Shown piece by piece: positions 55,949-64,000 of a stretch of 64,000 nt of DNA. The notes under the pieces are model-generated. The model had not been told where the DNA came from. It did not search any database and saw only the letters and a list, made by a program, of their open reading frames with translations. The stretch's first letter is position 1. Each line of letters begins with the position of its first letter. The DNA is from Methylobacterium frigidaeris (lineage in GTDB: Bacteria > Pseudomonadota > Alphaproteobacteria > Rhizobiales > Beijerinckiaceae), in contig NZ_BPQJ01000005.1 in the NCBI RefSeq assembly GCF_022179185.1, forward strand, positions 1 to 64,000. Direction: 5' to 3'. Both the position numbers and the translations under genes were made by a program.

Positions 55949-56569
55949 TCAGCTCAGCGCCACCGCGAAACCGCGCTGCACCGCCGGGCGCGCCATCAGC
56001 GCCTCGTACCAGCGCCGCACGTTCGGGTAATCGGCGAGGTCGACCCGGTGCCGGGCGTGGCGCCAGGCCCAACCGAGGATGGCGAAGTCGGCGATCGAGA
56101 GGTCGCCCGCGACGAACTCACCCTCGGCCAGCCGCCTGTCGAGCACGCCGTAGAGCCGGCGCGTCTCCTTCTGGTAGCGCTCGAGCCCGTAGGCGCGGTT
56201 CGTCTCGTCGACGGTGAGGAAGTGGTGGACCTGGCCCGGCATCGGCCCGAAGCCGCCCATCTGCCACATCAGCCATTCCATCGCCTGGACCCGGCCGCGC
56301 CCGCCCGCCGGCAGGAAGCGCCCGGTCTTCTCGGCGAGGTAGATCAGGATCGCGCCGGATTCGAACACGGAGATCGGCGCGCCGTCCGGTCCCTCCGCAT
56401 CGACGATCGCCGGGATGCGGTTGTTCGGGCTGATGGCGAGGAAGGCCGGCTCGAACTGCCGGCCCTTGGTGATGTCCACCGGCTCGACCCGGTAGGTCAG
56501 CCCCATCTCCTCCAGCGCGACGCTGATCTTGCGGCCGTTCGGCGTGTCCCAGGCGTAGAGCTGGATCAT
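55949..56569 (-). CDS. Glutathione S-transferase (YfcG/YghU-like)
   Basis: A 206-residue GST. The thioredoxin-like N-terminal domain contains TPNGRKISVALEEMGL and the glutathione-contact segment NRIPAIVD, then ESGAILIYLAEK. A helical C-terminal domain with LSIADFAILGWAWRH follows. The TPNG motif is typical of disulfide-bond reductase-type GSTs (YfcG, YghU). GGGAGAGC precedes the ATG. It is coupled to pepT. Confidence 0.9.
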   Translation of the reverse strand: MIQLYAWDTPNGRKISVALEEMGLTYRVEPVDITKGRQFEPAFLAISPNNRIPAIVDAEGPDGAPISVFESGAILIYLAEKTGRFLPAGGRGRVQAMEWLMWQMGGFGPMPGQVHHFLTVDETNRAYGLERYQKETRRLYGVLDRRLAEGEFVAGDLSIADFAILGWAWRHARHRVDLADYPNVRRWYEALMARPAVQRGFAVALS

Positions 56570-56817
56570 GATGCTCTCCCTTCCGGTGCGGGCCGGACCG
56601 TAGAGCGCTTCGGCCGCGGAGTCGCGCCGGTTCTGCGGGGAGCGGATCACGGCTGGTCCGCTCCTGGAGCATGCGGGACCGGCCAGGACAGGAGGCGCTG
56701 GATTTCCCCTTTCCTTGCGGGGGAGACGAGAAGCGACGGGAGACCCGTCCGGCAGATCACCCGCCATGGCCCGGCATCGGTGGGGCGGTCATCCCCGCCC
56801 GCCCCACCCCGGCGCCA

Positions 56818-57138
56818 TCAATAGCCGATAGCGCCGCGCTTGAAGCCGAAGCCCGGGACCTCGCAACCGCAGGACGAGTTGAGGGGCGCCGGACGGGTCG
56901 GGCAGTTGCCGCGGGCGGTGACACAGACCCGGCCGATGCGGCCGCCGCCATACTCGCCGCGGTAGCGCGGCCGGTCGTAATCGTCACGGCGGTAGCGCGG
57001 GCGGTCGTAATCGTAGCGCTCCTCGTAGCGGCGGCGCGGACGGTCGTCGTCGTAGCCGTAGCCGTACTGCGCGAAGGCGGGCGCGACGCCGAGGCCGAGG
57101 GTCAGGGCGGACAGGGCGGCGGTCATCACGGTTCTCAC
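56818..57138 (-). CDS. Secreted Tyr/Arg/Asp-rich repeat protein
   Basis: A 106-residue protein with a signal peptide ending APAFA. The mature part begins QYGYGYDDD and contains repeated YDRPRYRR units with alternating basic and acidic residues, then four cysteines near the end (CVTARGNC and SSCGCEV). The GTG at 57138 has GAGGAGAG upstream; the ATG at 57126 lacks a spaced ribosome site. Function is unknown; the charge pattern suggests a cell-surface or matrix role. Confidence 0.7.
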   Translation of the reverse strand: MRTVMTAALSALTLGLGVAPAFAQYGYGYDDDRPRRRYEERYDYDRPRYRRDDYDRPRYRGEYGGGRIGRVCVTARGNCPTRPAPLNSSCGCEVPGFGFKRGAIGY

Positions 57139-57408
57139 GGATCTCTCCTCACGGTTCGGACGGTGTGTCGGACCTTGTCTCACCGGTCACGCTAGGCGGT
57201 CCGACATGAACGCCGGCTGAGGCGAATCGGTGCCGTTGCGACAGGCGACCTCGCGCGGAATCGCGGGTTCCCGCCATCGATCGGGCAAAGGTTGTCGTCG
57301 GCAGGGGGCGTCGCTACCTACCCTTGGTATCAATCCGACAGCATGGGCCGCGCCGCTCGCAGGCGACCGGCCCCAAGCACAGGGACGCCGACAGTGAAGG
57401 ACGCGGAG

Positions 57409-57858
57409 ATGGAGCTCCTGAAGCTCGCTGCCCTCGACGCCGACGATCTCGCGGTCATCTCGACCCACCTTCAGGATGCGGTCCTGCGGACCGGAGACCT
57501 CGCCTACCTGCCCCGGGAGCGCCGCTTCGCCTTGGTGGCGCGGCGCTTCGACTGGGAGTGCCCGGACGGCGCCCCGCCACGACGGCGGCTGACCGGCCTG
57601 CACTTCGACCGGGTGCTCACTGTCCGCTGCCGCAACATCTCGCGCGACGAGCCGGACCGCCCGCTCGAACTCCTCGCCATCACCTTCGAGCCCGGCGAGG
57701 CGCCGTCCGGCACCGCGACCCTGGTCTTCTCCGGCGGCGGCGCCATCCGGCTCGAGCTCGAATGCATCGAGGCGGCGATGAAGGATCTCGGCCCGGTCTG
57801 GCAGGCCGAGAGCAAGCCGGTCCACGCCTCCCTCGACATGCCCCTCGACGCGGCCTGA
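57409..57858 (+). CDS. DUF2948 family protein
   Basis: A 149-residue cytosolic protein of the DUF2948 family, almost always encoded just before hisD in alphaproteobacteria. LLKLAALDADDLAVISTHLQDAV opens the domain and RLELECIEAAMKDLGPVW closes it. GAAGGA precedes the ATG at 57409; a GTG at 57394 would add five residues. Function is unknown. Confidence 0.87.
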   Translation: MELLKLAALDADDLAVISTHLQDAVLRTGDLAYLPRERRFALVARRFDWECPDGAPPRRRLTGLHFDRVLTVRCRNISRDEPDRPLELLAITFEPGEAPSGTATLVFSGGGAIRLELECIEAAMKDLGPVWQAESKPVHASLDMPLDAA

Positions 57859-57925
57859 ATTTTTTGGCAGTCGGCGGGTCTCAATCGCGATCCTTTGCCC
57901 CGCCGACCACGAGACCGGACCCCGC

Positions 57926-59215
57926 ATGCAGCGCCTCGATTCCCGCGATCCCGATTTCGAGGCGCAGTTCGCCCGCCTGCTCTCGGTCAAGCGCGAGGTG
58001 GCCGAGGACGTCGACACGGCAGTGCGCGACATCATCCGGGACGTGGTCGAGACCGGCGACGCTGCGCTGATCGACTATACCCGCCGCTTCGACCGGCTCG
58101 ACCTGAGCCCCGAGACCATCCAGGTGTCGCCCGAGGAGATCGAGGCCGCGGTAGCGGCCTGCTCGTCGGACGCCCTCGACGCCCTGGTGCTCGCCAAGGA
58201 CCGGATCGAGACCTATCACCGCGCCCAGGTGCCGGCGGACCACCGCGAGACCGACGCGCTCGGCGTCACCCTCGGCTGGCGCTGGACCGCGCTCGAATCG
58301 GTCGGCCTCTACGTGCCGGGGGGCACCGCGAGCTATCCCTCTTCGGTGCTGATGAACGCGGTTCCGGCCAAGGTCGCGGGCGTGCCGCGCCTCGCCATGG
58401 TGGTGCCGACGCCGGACGGGGTCACCAACCCGCTGGTGCTCGCCGCCGCGAAGCTCGCCGGCGTCGACGAGGTCTTTCGGGTCGGCGGTGCTCAGGCGGT
58501 GGCGGCGCTCGCCTACGGCACGGCCATCATCCGCCCGGTCGCCAAGATCGTCGGCCCGGGCAACGCCTACGTGGCGGCGGCCAAGCGGCGGGTGTTCGGC
58601 CAGGTCGGCATCGACATGATCGCCGGCCCCTCCGAGGTGCTGATCCTCGCCGATTCCTCCGCCAACCCGGACTGGGTCGCGGCCGACCTGCTCGCCCAGG
58701 CCGAGCACGACACCGCCGCCCAGGCGATCCTGGTCACCGACAGCGACGCGCTGGCCGACGCGGTGGCAGCGGCGGTGGACGGGCAGCTCAGGACCCTGCC
58801 GCGGACCGAGATCGCGACAGTGAGCTGGCGCGATTACGGCGCCATCGTGCGGGTCGAGCGCCTCGCCGACGCGATCCCGCTGGTCGACCGGCTGGCGCCC
58901 GAGCATCTCGAGATCGAATCGGCGGACGCTGAGGATCTCGCGGCGCGGGTGCGCAATGCCGGGGCGATCTTCCTCGGCGCCCACACGCCGGAGGCGATCG
59001 GCGACTATGTCGGCGGCCCCAACCACGTCCTGCCGACCGCCCGCTCGGCCCGGTTCTCCTCCGGCCTCGGCGTGCTCGATTTCATGAAGCGGACCTCGCT
59101 CCTCTCCTGCACCCCCGAGGCCCTGCGGGCGCTCGGCCCCGCGGCCGTGGCGCTCGGGCGCTCGGAAGGGCTGGAGGGCCATGCCCGCTCGGTGGCGATC
59201 CGGCTGAACCTTTAA
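57926..59215 (+). CDS. hisD: Histidinol dehydrogenase
   Basis: A 429-residue zinc enzyme that oxidises histidinol to histidine in two NAD steps, the last reactions of histidine biosynthesis. [47 protein letters not shown] and LAPEHLEI are family hallmarks. It follows DUF2948 by 67 bases and leads into the UPF0262 gene. Confidence 0.97.
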   Translation: MQRLDSRDPDFEAQFARLLSVKREVAEDVDTAVRDIIRDVVETGDAALIDYTRRFDRLDLSPETIQVSPEEIEAAVAACSSDALDALVLAKDRIETYHRAQVPADHRETDALGVTLGWRWTALESVGLYVPGGTASYPSSVLMNAVPAKVAGVPRLAMVVPTPDGVTNPLVLAAAKLAGVDEVFRVGGAQAVAALAYGTAIIRPVAKIVGPGNAYVAAAKRRVFGQVGIDMIAGPSEVLILADSSANPDWVAADLLAQAEHDTAAQAILVTDSDALADAVAAAVDGQLRTLPRTEIATVSWRDYGAIVRVERLADAIPLVDRLAPEHLEIESADAEDLAARVRNAGAIFLGAHTPEAIGDYVGGPNHVLPTARSARFSSGLGVLDFMKRTSLLSCTPEALRALGPAAVALGRSEGLEGHARSVAIRLNL

Positions 59216-59315
59216 GGGGCTGGATCACCCAACGTCCGGCTTGTGCGGAGGATCGCGCTCGCCTCTGCTGCACGCCCCGAGAAACGCGCGTTCACGACCC
59301 GCAAGAGGTGACCCG

Positions 59316-59804
59316 ATGGCGAGCGACGCTCCCGATCCGCGACAGCGCCTGGCGGCGGTGACGCTCGATGAGGATTCGATCGGGCGCGGCAACCCCGACC
59401 AGGAGCACGAGCGCGCCATCGCGATCTACGACATCCTGGAATCGAACAGCTTTCGCGTGGCCAACCACGAGGGCGGGCCCTACGCCCTGGCGCTCGGCCT
59501 CGTGGAGAACAAGCTGTCCTTCGCGATCTCCACCGCCGACGGCCAGCCCGTGATGACCCATCTCCTGTCGCTGACGCCGTTCCGCGGCGTGATCCGCGAC
59601 TACGAGATGATCTGCGACAGCTACTTCAAGGCGATCCGCACCGCCTCGCCGAGCCAGATCGAGGCGATCGACATGGGCCGGCGCGGAGTCCACAACGAGG
59701 CCTCCGAGCTGCTGCGCCAGCGCCTGGAGGGCAAGGTGGAGATCGACCACGACACCGCCCGCCGGCTGTTCACCCTGATCTTCGCCCTGCACTGGAAGGG
59801 CTGA
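59316..59804 (+). CDS. UPF0262 family protein
   Basis: A 162-residue cytosolic protein of the UPF0262 family, restricted to alphaproteobacteria and linked to his[30 protein letters not shown] and [12 protein letters not shown] are typical. AAGAGG precedes the ATG. Function is unknown. Confidence 0.9.
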   Translation: MASDAPDPRQRLAAVTLDEDSIGRGNPDQEHERAIAIYDILESNSFRVANHEGGPYALALGLVENKLSFAISTADGQPVMTHLLSLTPFRGVIRDYEMICDSYFKAIRTASPSQIEAIDMGRRGVHNEASELLRQRLEGKVEIDHDTARRLFTLIFALHWKG

Positions 59805-59808
59805 CCCG

Positions 59809-60330
59809 GTGTCCGGAAGCCCCCTTCCGGACAGCGCCGCTCCCGCCGGGGCCGACCCGTCGAAGCCGGATCCGGCGAAACCCGAGCCGCCTAAGCCGGG
59901 CAAGCGGGTGCAGTCGGTGCTGTTCGTCTGCAACTTCAACGCGGTGCGCTCGGCCTGCGCCGAGGCCCTGGCCCGGCACTATTTCGGCAAGTCGGTCTAC
60001 GTGCAATCCGCCGGCGTGCGCAGCGGCGAGCCCACCGACCCGTTCATGGTCTCGGCCCTCGACGAGATCGGCATCGACGCCTCGCGCCACCGCCCCCGCA
60101 CCCTGGAAGAACTGGAGGAGTGGGAAGGCCTGAACTTCGACCTGATCGTCTCCCTGTCGCCGGAAGCTCACCACGCGGCGCTGGAACTGACCCGCACGGT
60201 GGCGGCCGATGTCGAATACTGGCCGACCCCGGATCCAACGGTGTCGCAAGGGTCGCGCGAGCAGCGCCTCGACGCGTATCGCGACGTGCGCGATGGTTTG
60301 GGGTTTCGGATCCGGCAGCGGTTGCGGTGA
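59809..60330 (+). CDS. Low-molecular-weight phosphatase / arsenate-reductase-like protein
   Basis: A 173-residue protein. After a Pro/Lys-rich N-terminal tail of about 33 residues, VLFVCNFNAVRSA presents the C-x5-R active loop (C41, R47), and WPTPDPT supplies the general-acid Asp. It belongs to the LMW protein tyrosine phosphatase/ArsC fold and is conserved next to hisD and UPF0262. The start is GTG at 59809, four bases after the UPF0262 stop. The substrate is unknown. Confidence 0.88.
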   Translation: MSGSPLPDSAAPAGADPSKPDPAKPEPPKPGKRVQSVLFVCNFNAVRSACAEALARHYFGKSVYVQSAGVRSGEPTDPFMVSALDEIGIDASRHRPRTLEELEEWEGLNFDLIVSLSPEAHHAALELTRTVAADVEYWPTPDPTVSQGSREQRLDAYRDVRDGLGFRIRQRLR

Positions 60331-60380
60331 GGGCGCTGGCCTTCCTCAAGACATTTCGATCCTTCGCTTTTTCCCACTCT

Positions 60381-60406
60381 CGACCTCATCCTGAGGTGTG
60401 AGGTCG
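60381..60406. repeat. REP-like palindrome between convergent genes
   Basis: CGACCTCA pairs with TGAGGTCG across a 10-base loop. The CCTCATCCTGAGG 13-mer inside is the same as in the repeat at 10700-10746. It lies between the phosphatase gene and the convergent azlD and could act as a bidirectional terminator. Confidence 0.65.
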
Positions 60407-60444
60407 AAGGTTGGATGAAGCTGCTCGGAAGGATCGGTCGGCTG

Positions 60445-60765
60445 TCAGAGCCCCAACGCCCGCCCGACCGCCACGACCCCCAATCCCGCTAGCACCGCCG
60501 CCAGCTCGAACCGGGTCAGCGCCATCACGCCGGCCGCCGTCACGAGGCCGAGCAGGCCCGGCAGGCCGGCGGAGAGGCCGGTGGGGAGCGCGGTCGCCAC
60601 CACGATCGAGCCCGGCAGGGCGCGCAGGCCCCGCTCGACCCGGGGGGTGAGGCGCACCCGGCTCATCAGCACCACGCCGGACGCCCGGCAGAGATAGGTG
60701 ACGAGGGCGAGCGCCAGGATGGCGATCCAGGGACCGGCGGGCCCGGCGAGGAGCGCGTCGATCAT
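60445..60765 (-). CDS. azlD: Branched-chain amino acid exporter small subunit AzlD
   Basis: A 106-residue protein with about four membrane helices; partner of AzlC in export of branched-chain amino acids or analogues. ALALVTYLCRASGVVL and RGLRALPGSIVVATALP are AzlD-like. The ATG overlaps the azlC stop (ATGA). Confidence 0.9.
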   Translation of the reverse strand: MIDALLAGPAGPWIAILALALVTYLCRASGVVLMSRVRLTPRVERGLRALPGSIVVATALPTGLSAGLPGLLGLVTAAGVMALTRFELAAVLAGLGVVAVGRALGL

Positions 60766-61478
60766 CGCGCAGCCCCGTCATCGACGAGGAGGCCGGTGAC
60801 GAGTCCCGCCGCGGCGCCCGCCGCGATGAAGGCGTAGCCCGGCACCAGGCGCTGCACCAGGAGCGCCACGAGGCCGGAGGCGAGCCAGGGCAGGGCCGGC
60901 CGCACCCCGCGCCAGAGCGGCGCCAGCATCGCGGCGAAGAAAACCGGCAGGATCATGTCGAGGGCGTAGGCCCGGGGCTGGGTCACCAGGGCGCCGGCGA
61001 GGTGGCCGGCCGCCGTCGAGGCGACCCAGAGCGGCCACAGGCCGATGCCGGAGCCGAACAGCACGCCGAGATCGCGGCCGCCCTCCTGGCGGTGTCGCAC
61101 GCCGATGAGCCAGCTCGCATCGACGAGCACGAACAGCGTCATCGCCGTGCGCCAGAGCGGCGTGCCGCGCATCCAGGGCTGGATCGTGGCGCCCATCAGG
61201 ATCATGCGGGCGTTGATGAGGCCGGTGACCGTCATCGCGGCGAGGAGCGTGCTGAGCGTCCAGGGCTGGCCCCACACCTCGAGGGTCACCATCTGGGCCG
61301 AGCCGGCATAGACGAGAGCGCTGGCGCCGACGGCCTCCGCCAGGCTCACGCCGCGCTGGGCCGCCGCGGCCCCAAAGGCCGCGCCGAACACCGCGATGCT
61401 GGGCCAGAGCGGCAGGCTGAGCCGGATGCCCGTGAGGATGCCGGCCCGGGTGAACGGCGCGGCGGACGCGTGGGACAT
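60762..61478 (-). CDS. azlC: Branched-chain amino acid exporter large subunit AzlC
   Basis: A 238-residue inner-membrane protein with about seven helices. GAAAAQRGVSLAEAVGASALVYAGSAQMVTLE is the AzlC signature. It forms the exporter with AzlD. The 187 bases upstream carry a parS-like site and no gene. Confidence 0.92.
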   Translation of the reverse strand: MSHASAAPFTRAGILTGIRLSLPLWPSIAVFGAAFGAAAAQRGVSLAEAVGASALVYAGSAQMVTLEVWGQPWTLSTLLAAMTVTGLINARMILMGATIQPWMRGTPLWRTAMTLFVLVDASWLIGVRHRQEGGRDLGVLFGSGIGLWPLWVASTAAGHLAGALVTQPRAYALDMILPVFFAAMLAPLWRGVRPALPWLASGLVALLVQRLVPGYAFIAAGAAAGLVTGLLVDDGAAR

Positions 61479-61634
61479 GAGAGCGGAAAGCGGATCGGGA
61501 GCGAGAGCCTCGTCTGTTGCTCCCCGGTCCGGCGGGCGTCAATCCACGGCCGTGCCTGCCAGGGTTGCGGGATCCGCGACCGCACAGGCCGACGTCAAGG
61601 TTGACGAAACCTGACCACGACGCATCGACCAGGC

Positions 61635-61650
61635 GTTTCCACGTGAAACA
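61635..61650. other. parS-like 16-mer
   Basis: GTTTCCACGTGAAACA differs from the widely conserved ParB site TGTTNCACGTGAAACA only at the first two bases. The palindromic core CCACGTGAAAC is intact. It lies in the azlC/pseudokinase intergenic gap. Confidence 0.45.
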
Positions 61651-61665
61651 GCCGCGCTTCCCGCC

Positions 61666-62655
61666 TCACCGCGGCAGCGGCATCACGATGATGACCTGAC
61701 GTTCACGCCCGGTCTCGGTGACGGTGGCGGCGGCGTGCAGGTCGTAGGCGAGCATCCGCTCCAGCATCTCGCCGCGCAGGGTCCCGCCGCTGCTCTCCAT
61801 CGTCGCGTCGCGCCTCGCGCGCTCGCGCCAGATCAGGGCGAGATGGGTCGGCGTCGTGGTCCAGGTCGCGGCGATGCGGTCGTGGCCGTCGAGCACCGCA
61901 CTCAGCACCAATTCGTGCAGGGCGAGCCCGAGCTTCTCGGCGACCTCGACCGGCAGTCGCACCGGCGGGCCGGTGAGCTCGCTCGGCTCGGGCAGGGCGT
62001 GGGCGGACAATTCGTCCCGGATCAGCACCTCGAGGGCGACGCCGGCCAGGGGCTGGCGCGAGACTTCGGCCTGGATGCGGGCCATCGCGGCCAGGCGATC
62101 GTCGACATAGGCCACCACGTCGTCGGCCGTCACCGCCGTGTCGGCGACGCGACGCACGATGCCGCGGATCACCGCGAGGTTGTTGCGGCCCTGGCGCTGC
62201 AGCTCGTGGATCAGGCGCGTCTGCGCCTCGCGCATCAGGTGCAGGGCGTGGATGTCGGTCGAGGAGCCGAACCAGGTGGTCGGCCGGCCGTCGCCGTCGC
62301 GCCAGGGGGTGGCCCGGGTGGAGAACCAGAGGTAGAGGTTGCCCTCGGTCCCGTCCGTCGGCTGGCGATGCAGGCGGTGCTCGATCGCCAGGTGACCGCG
62401 CCGGGACGCTGCCTGCCACGCCTGACGCGTGCGCTCGCGGTCTTCCGGATGCACGGCATCGAGCCAGCCGTGGCCGCAGCTGCGGCCGGGGCTCTGCCCG
62501 GTGAAGGCAGCCCATTGCGGGCTGGCCCAGATCCAGTCGCCGAGCGGATTTGATTGCCAGACGAGGTGCGGGATGCTTTCGACCATCCGTTGGAAGTCGG
62601 GCTCCGCCCCCACCGGTGCCGCGTCGGCCTCGAGCCGATCGGCCTCACGCCTCAT
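61666..62655 (-). CDS. PAS-containing HWE-type pseudokinase
   Basis: A 329-residue cytosolic protein. A PAS domain (about 20-140, with WASPQWAAFTG and HPEDRERTRQAW) precedes an HWE-kinase-like core. The phosphoacceptor segment reads HELQRQGRNNLAVI: the His of HELxHRxxN is replaced by R154. The N-box reads LHELVLSAVLDG, with S252 where Asn should be, and the G-box is not recognisable. LIWRERA keeps the W-x-E element. It is probably catalytically dead and acts as a ligand-sensing scaffold or partner. The start overlaps the end of the Crp/Fnr gene by 11 bases. Confidence 0.85.
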   Translation of the reverse strand: MRREADRLEADAAPVGAEPDFQRMVESIPHLVWQSNPLGDWIWASPQWAAFTGQSPGRSCGHGWLDAVHPEDRERTRQAWQAASRRGHLAIEHRLHRQPTDGTEGNLYLWFSTRATPWRDGDGRPTTWFGSSTDIHALHLMREAQTRLIHELQRQGRNNLAVIRGIVRRVADTAVTADDVVAYVDDRLAAMARIQAEVSRQPLAGVALEVLIRDELSAHALPEPSELTGPPVRLPVEVAEKLGLALHELVLSAVLDGHDRIAATWTTTPTHLALIWRERARRDATMESSGGTLRGEMLERMLAYDLHAAATVTETGRERQVIIVMPLPR

Positions 62656-63406
62656 TGGAATCGAGGTGCCGCCCTTCGCGGCCCAGATGGAGGTAGTTCG
62701 GGTTGAACTGCACCGCCCGCTGCAGCGCCTCGAGCCGGTGGATGGTGAGCTCGCGGCCGCGCAAGGAGATCAGCCCGACGCTGCGCAGCTCCTGCAACGT
62801 GCGGTTCACATGCACCACCGACAGTCCGATCGTGTCGGCGATCTCGGCCTGTGTCAGGGGCAGCTCGCAAGTATTGCCCTGGGTGAGTCCGACGGCGCGC
62901 AACCTCACATAGAGTTCGCAGAGCAGATGGCCGAGGCGCTCGAAGGCGGTGCGCTGACCGATATTCACCGTCCACTCGCGCTGGATCGCCGCCGCCACCA
63001 GAGATTCCCAGCACAAGGCCTGCGAGAGCCGAGCGTGGCCGGAGGTGAGCTGGCGCATGGTCTCCGTGGGGATCTCGGCCAGGGTCACGGCGGTGACGGT
63101 GCCGATCGAGTGGTCCATCTCGCGCAGGACCGAGACATTCTGGTCGCACAGATCGCCCGGCAGCAGATAGGCGATGATCTGGCGGCGACCGTCCTCGAGA
63201 GTCTTGTATCGGCAGGCCCAACCGTCGAGAATCAGGTTCACGCCTTGCGGAAGATCGCCTTCGTGGACGATATCGTCCCGCGAGCGGATGCGGCGCGTAC
63301 GCTGGCGCGACGCCTGATCGAGCGCGTGTTTGTCATCGTTGGACAAACTCGTGAAGTGCTCGAGCTTGCGAATGAGAAACTCAGCCAAAGCGCCCCGCCA
63401 TGCCAC
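62645..63406 (-). CDS. Crp/Fnr family transcriptional regulator
   Basis: A 253-residue regulator. The N-terminal cyclic-nucleotide-binding-like beta barrel (IVHEGDLPQGVNLILDGWACRYK, then LLPGDLCD) lacks Fnr cysteines. The C-terminal winged helix LTQAEIADTIGLSVVHVNRTLQELR is FixK/Crp type. No ATG exists at the N-terminus; GTG at 63406 is the best start. It is translationally coupled to the PAS pseudokinase, suggesting a shared signalling role. Confidence 0.87.
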   Translation of the reverse strand: MAWRGALAEFLIRKLEHFTSLSNDDKHALDQASRQRTRRIRSRDDIVHEGDLPQGVNLILDGWACRYKTLEDGRRQIIAYLLPGDLCDQNVSVLREMDHSIGTVTAVTLAEIPTETMRQLTSGHARLSQALCWESLVAAAIQREWTVNIGQRTAFERLGHLLCELYVRLRAVGLTQGNTCELPLTQAEIADTIGLSVVHVNRTLQELRSVGLISLRGRELTIHRLEALQRAVQFNPNYLHLGREGRHLDSNEA

Positions 63407-63739
63407 TTAGGTCTCAAGGTAGCACATTTATGCTCATAGTTTCGTAACATAAGTTAATTTCGCCCTACAGGTGAAACTGTTTTAGAGTAGCTATTGTTTG
63501 TTTGTCCCCAATCATCGCCAGCTACCGCACCGGATGGACATAGCGGTAGGGTCACATGCGGCGCCTGCACGGACCGCGGTGATCCCGTCGATATTGATGT
63601 CCCGGGGCGGCGCGCAGAGTGTTGCGGTCTCACAACATCGGGTTCGGAAGTGGAAGCTCGACCACAGAGCGGGGATTGTGATCCGCGTCCGGATGGGCAG
63701 TTTTGGCGACGAGGGCGGCTCCAGAGGCTTGAGGCTGCG
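63407..63739. other. Divergent, AT-richer intergenic region
   Basis: These 333 bases separate the Crp/Fnr gene from the NepR-like gene. Bases 63410-63510 are strikingly AT-rich for this genome and likely hold the regulator's promoter. An 81-codon frame at 63498-63743 is possible but has no family match or ribosome site. No EcfG-type (GGAAC-N16/17-CGTT) promoter is evident. Confidence 0.45.
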
Positions 63740-64000
63740 ATGATGTCACGGGCGATGCACGATCGACCCGGCGGGCCGGTTCCCGCCATCCTGCCCCCGG
63801 TCCAGCGGACCGGCGACGCGGGCCGCATGGCCGCATGCCTGGCTGCGTCCTTGGCCCCCGGTCTGCACGCCGCGTTCGACGGCTGCCTGGCCGAGGCGCT
63901 GCCGACGGACCTCGCCGATCTCCTGGGGCGGCTCGACCGTCCCGGAAGCTCGCAGAAGCCGGGATCCTCGCGCGACCGCGACGCGGCCGCGCGAGGATCC
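63740..64000 (+). CDS. NepR-like anti-sigma factor (partial, runs off the window)
   Basis: An open frame of 87 codons with no stop before the window ends. The segment LHAAFDGCLAEALPTDLADLLGRLDRP matches the two-helix NepR signature (LRxxYxxxxxxxxPxxxLxLLxxLD). NepR holds the stress sigma factor EcfG inactive until PhyR binds it. Two adjacent ATGs (63740, 63743) follow GAGG. The N-terminal 40 residues are Pro/Arg-rich and unlike canonical NepR, so it may be a paralogue. The match is short. Confidence 0.55.
   Translation, partial: MMSRAMHDRPGGPVPAILPPVQRTGDAGRMAACLAASLAPGLHAAFDGCLAEALPTDLADLLGRLDRPGSSQKPGSSRDRDAAARGS

Noticed and set aside
57187-58035. A 282-codon minus-strand frame over DUF2948 and the hisD start
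   Set aside because: Conflicts with two conserved plus-strand genes and has no recognisable domain.
63498-63743. An 81-codon plus-strand frame ending over the NepR-like start
   Set aside because: No ribosome site, mixed composition and no family; the ATGA-like overlap alone is not enough.

Overview
The window is GC-rich chromosomal DNA of an alphaproteobacterium of the order Hyphomicrobiales (Rhizobiales), most likely Methylobacterium or a close relative. The evidence is gene content: a TCA cluster ordered mdh-sucC-sucD-sucA-sucB-SDR-lpdA, a ccmI-ccmE-ccmF-ccmH block, DUF2948-hisD-UPF0262-phosphatase, HWE-type histidine kinases, and GcrA-like and NepR-like proteins. The genus is inferred; no search was run. 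I recognise no rRNA, tRNA, complete insertion sequence, prophage or CRISPR array.

Layout. 1-4.1 kb: an AhpD-like protein, a small Cys-rich secreted protein, a hydantoinase-type amidohydrolase and a divergent exported metallo-beta-lactamase-fold hydrolase. 4.1-7.8 kb: a four-gene minus-strand operon with overlapping ends (twin-arginine aldo/keto reductase, twin-arginine NAD(P)-binding oxidoreductase, ADP/ATP-translocase-like transporter, class II aldolase). 8-16.8 kb: DUF1737 protein, minimal nucleotidyltransferase, cysS, two small secreted proteins, an orphan ABC solute-binding protein, DUF6356 protein, Lrp/AsnC regulator, DHA2 drug exporter, xerC, aldose-epimerase-like protein. 16.8-24.3 kb: DEAD-box helicase with DbpA-type tail, a 1285-residue double hybrid histidine kinase, gluconokinase and a 2-hydroxyacid dehydrogenase.

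24.4-35.1 kb: the TCA cluster on the minus strand. A VapBC-type toxin-antitoxin pair sits between sucC and sucD, and hairpins lie in several spacers. 35.4-39.4 kb: TetR regulator, TerB-like protein, Uma2-type nuclease, SLC13/RCK transporter. 39.5-45 kb: cytochrome c maturation genes followed by a coupled P1-family peptidase. 45.2-50 kb: crcB, an Rdx-family protein, an HWE kinase behind a 12-bp repeat leader, and a CHASE3 adenylate/guanylate cyclase. 50-57.2 kb: a GcrA C-terminal-domain-only protein, Pit phosphate transporter, UDP-glucuronate-epimerase-like protein, tandem-TetR regulator, pepT, a glutathione transferase and a Tyr/Arg/Asp-rich secreted protein. 57.4-60.3 kb: the hisD cluster. 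60.4-61.5 kb: azlCD. 61.6-64 kb: a parS-like 16-mer, an HWE-type pseudokinase coupled to a Crp/Fnr regulator, and a divergent NepR-like gene cut by the window end.

The most interesting signals are the right-end locus (pseudokinase, Crp/Fnr, NepR-like), the toxin-antitoxin pair inside sucCD, the exported oxidoreductase/nucleotide-transporter-like operon, and a shared 12-bp tandem repeat motif at three loci, one of which forms a Shine-Dalgarno-bearing leader for a sensor kinase.
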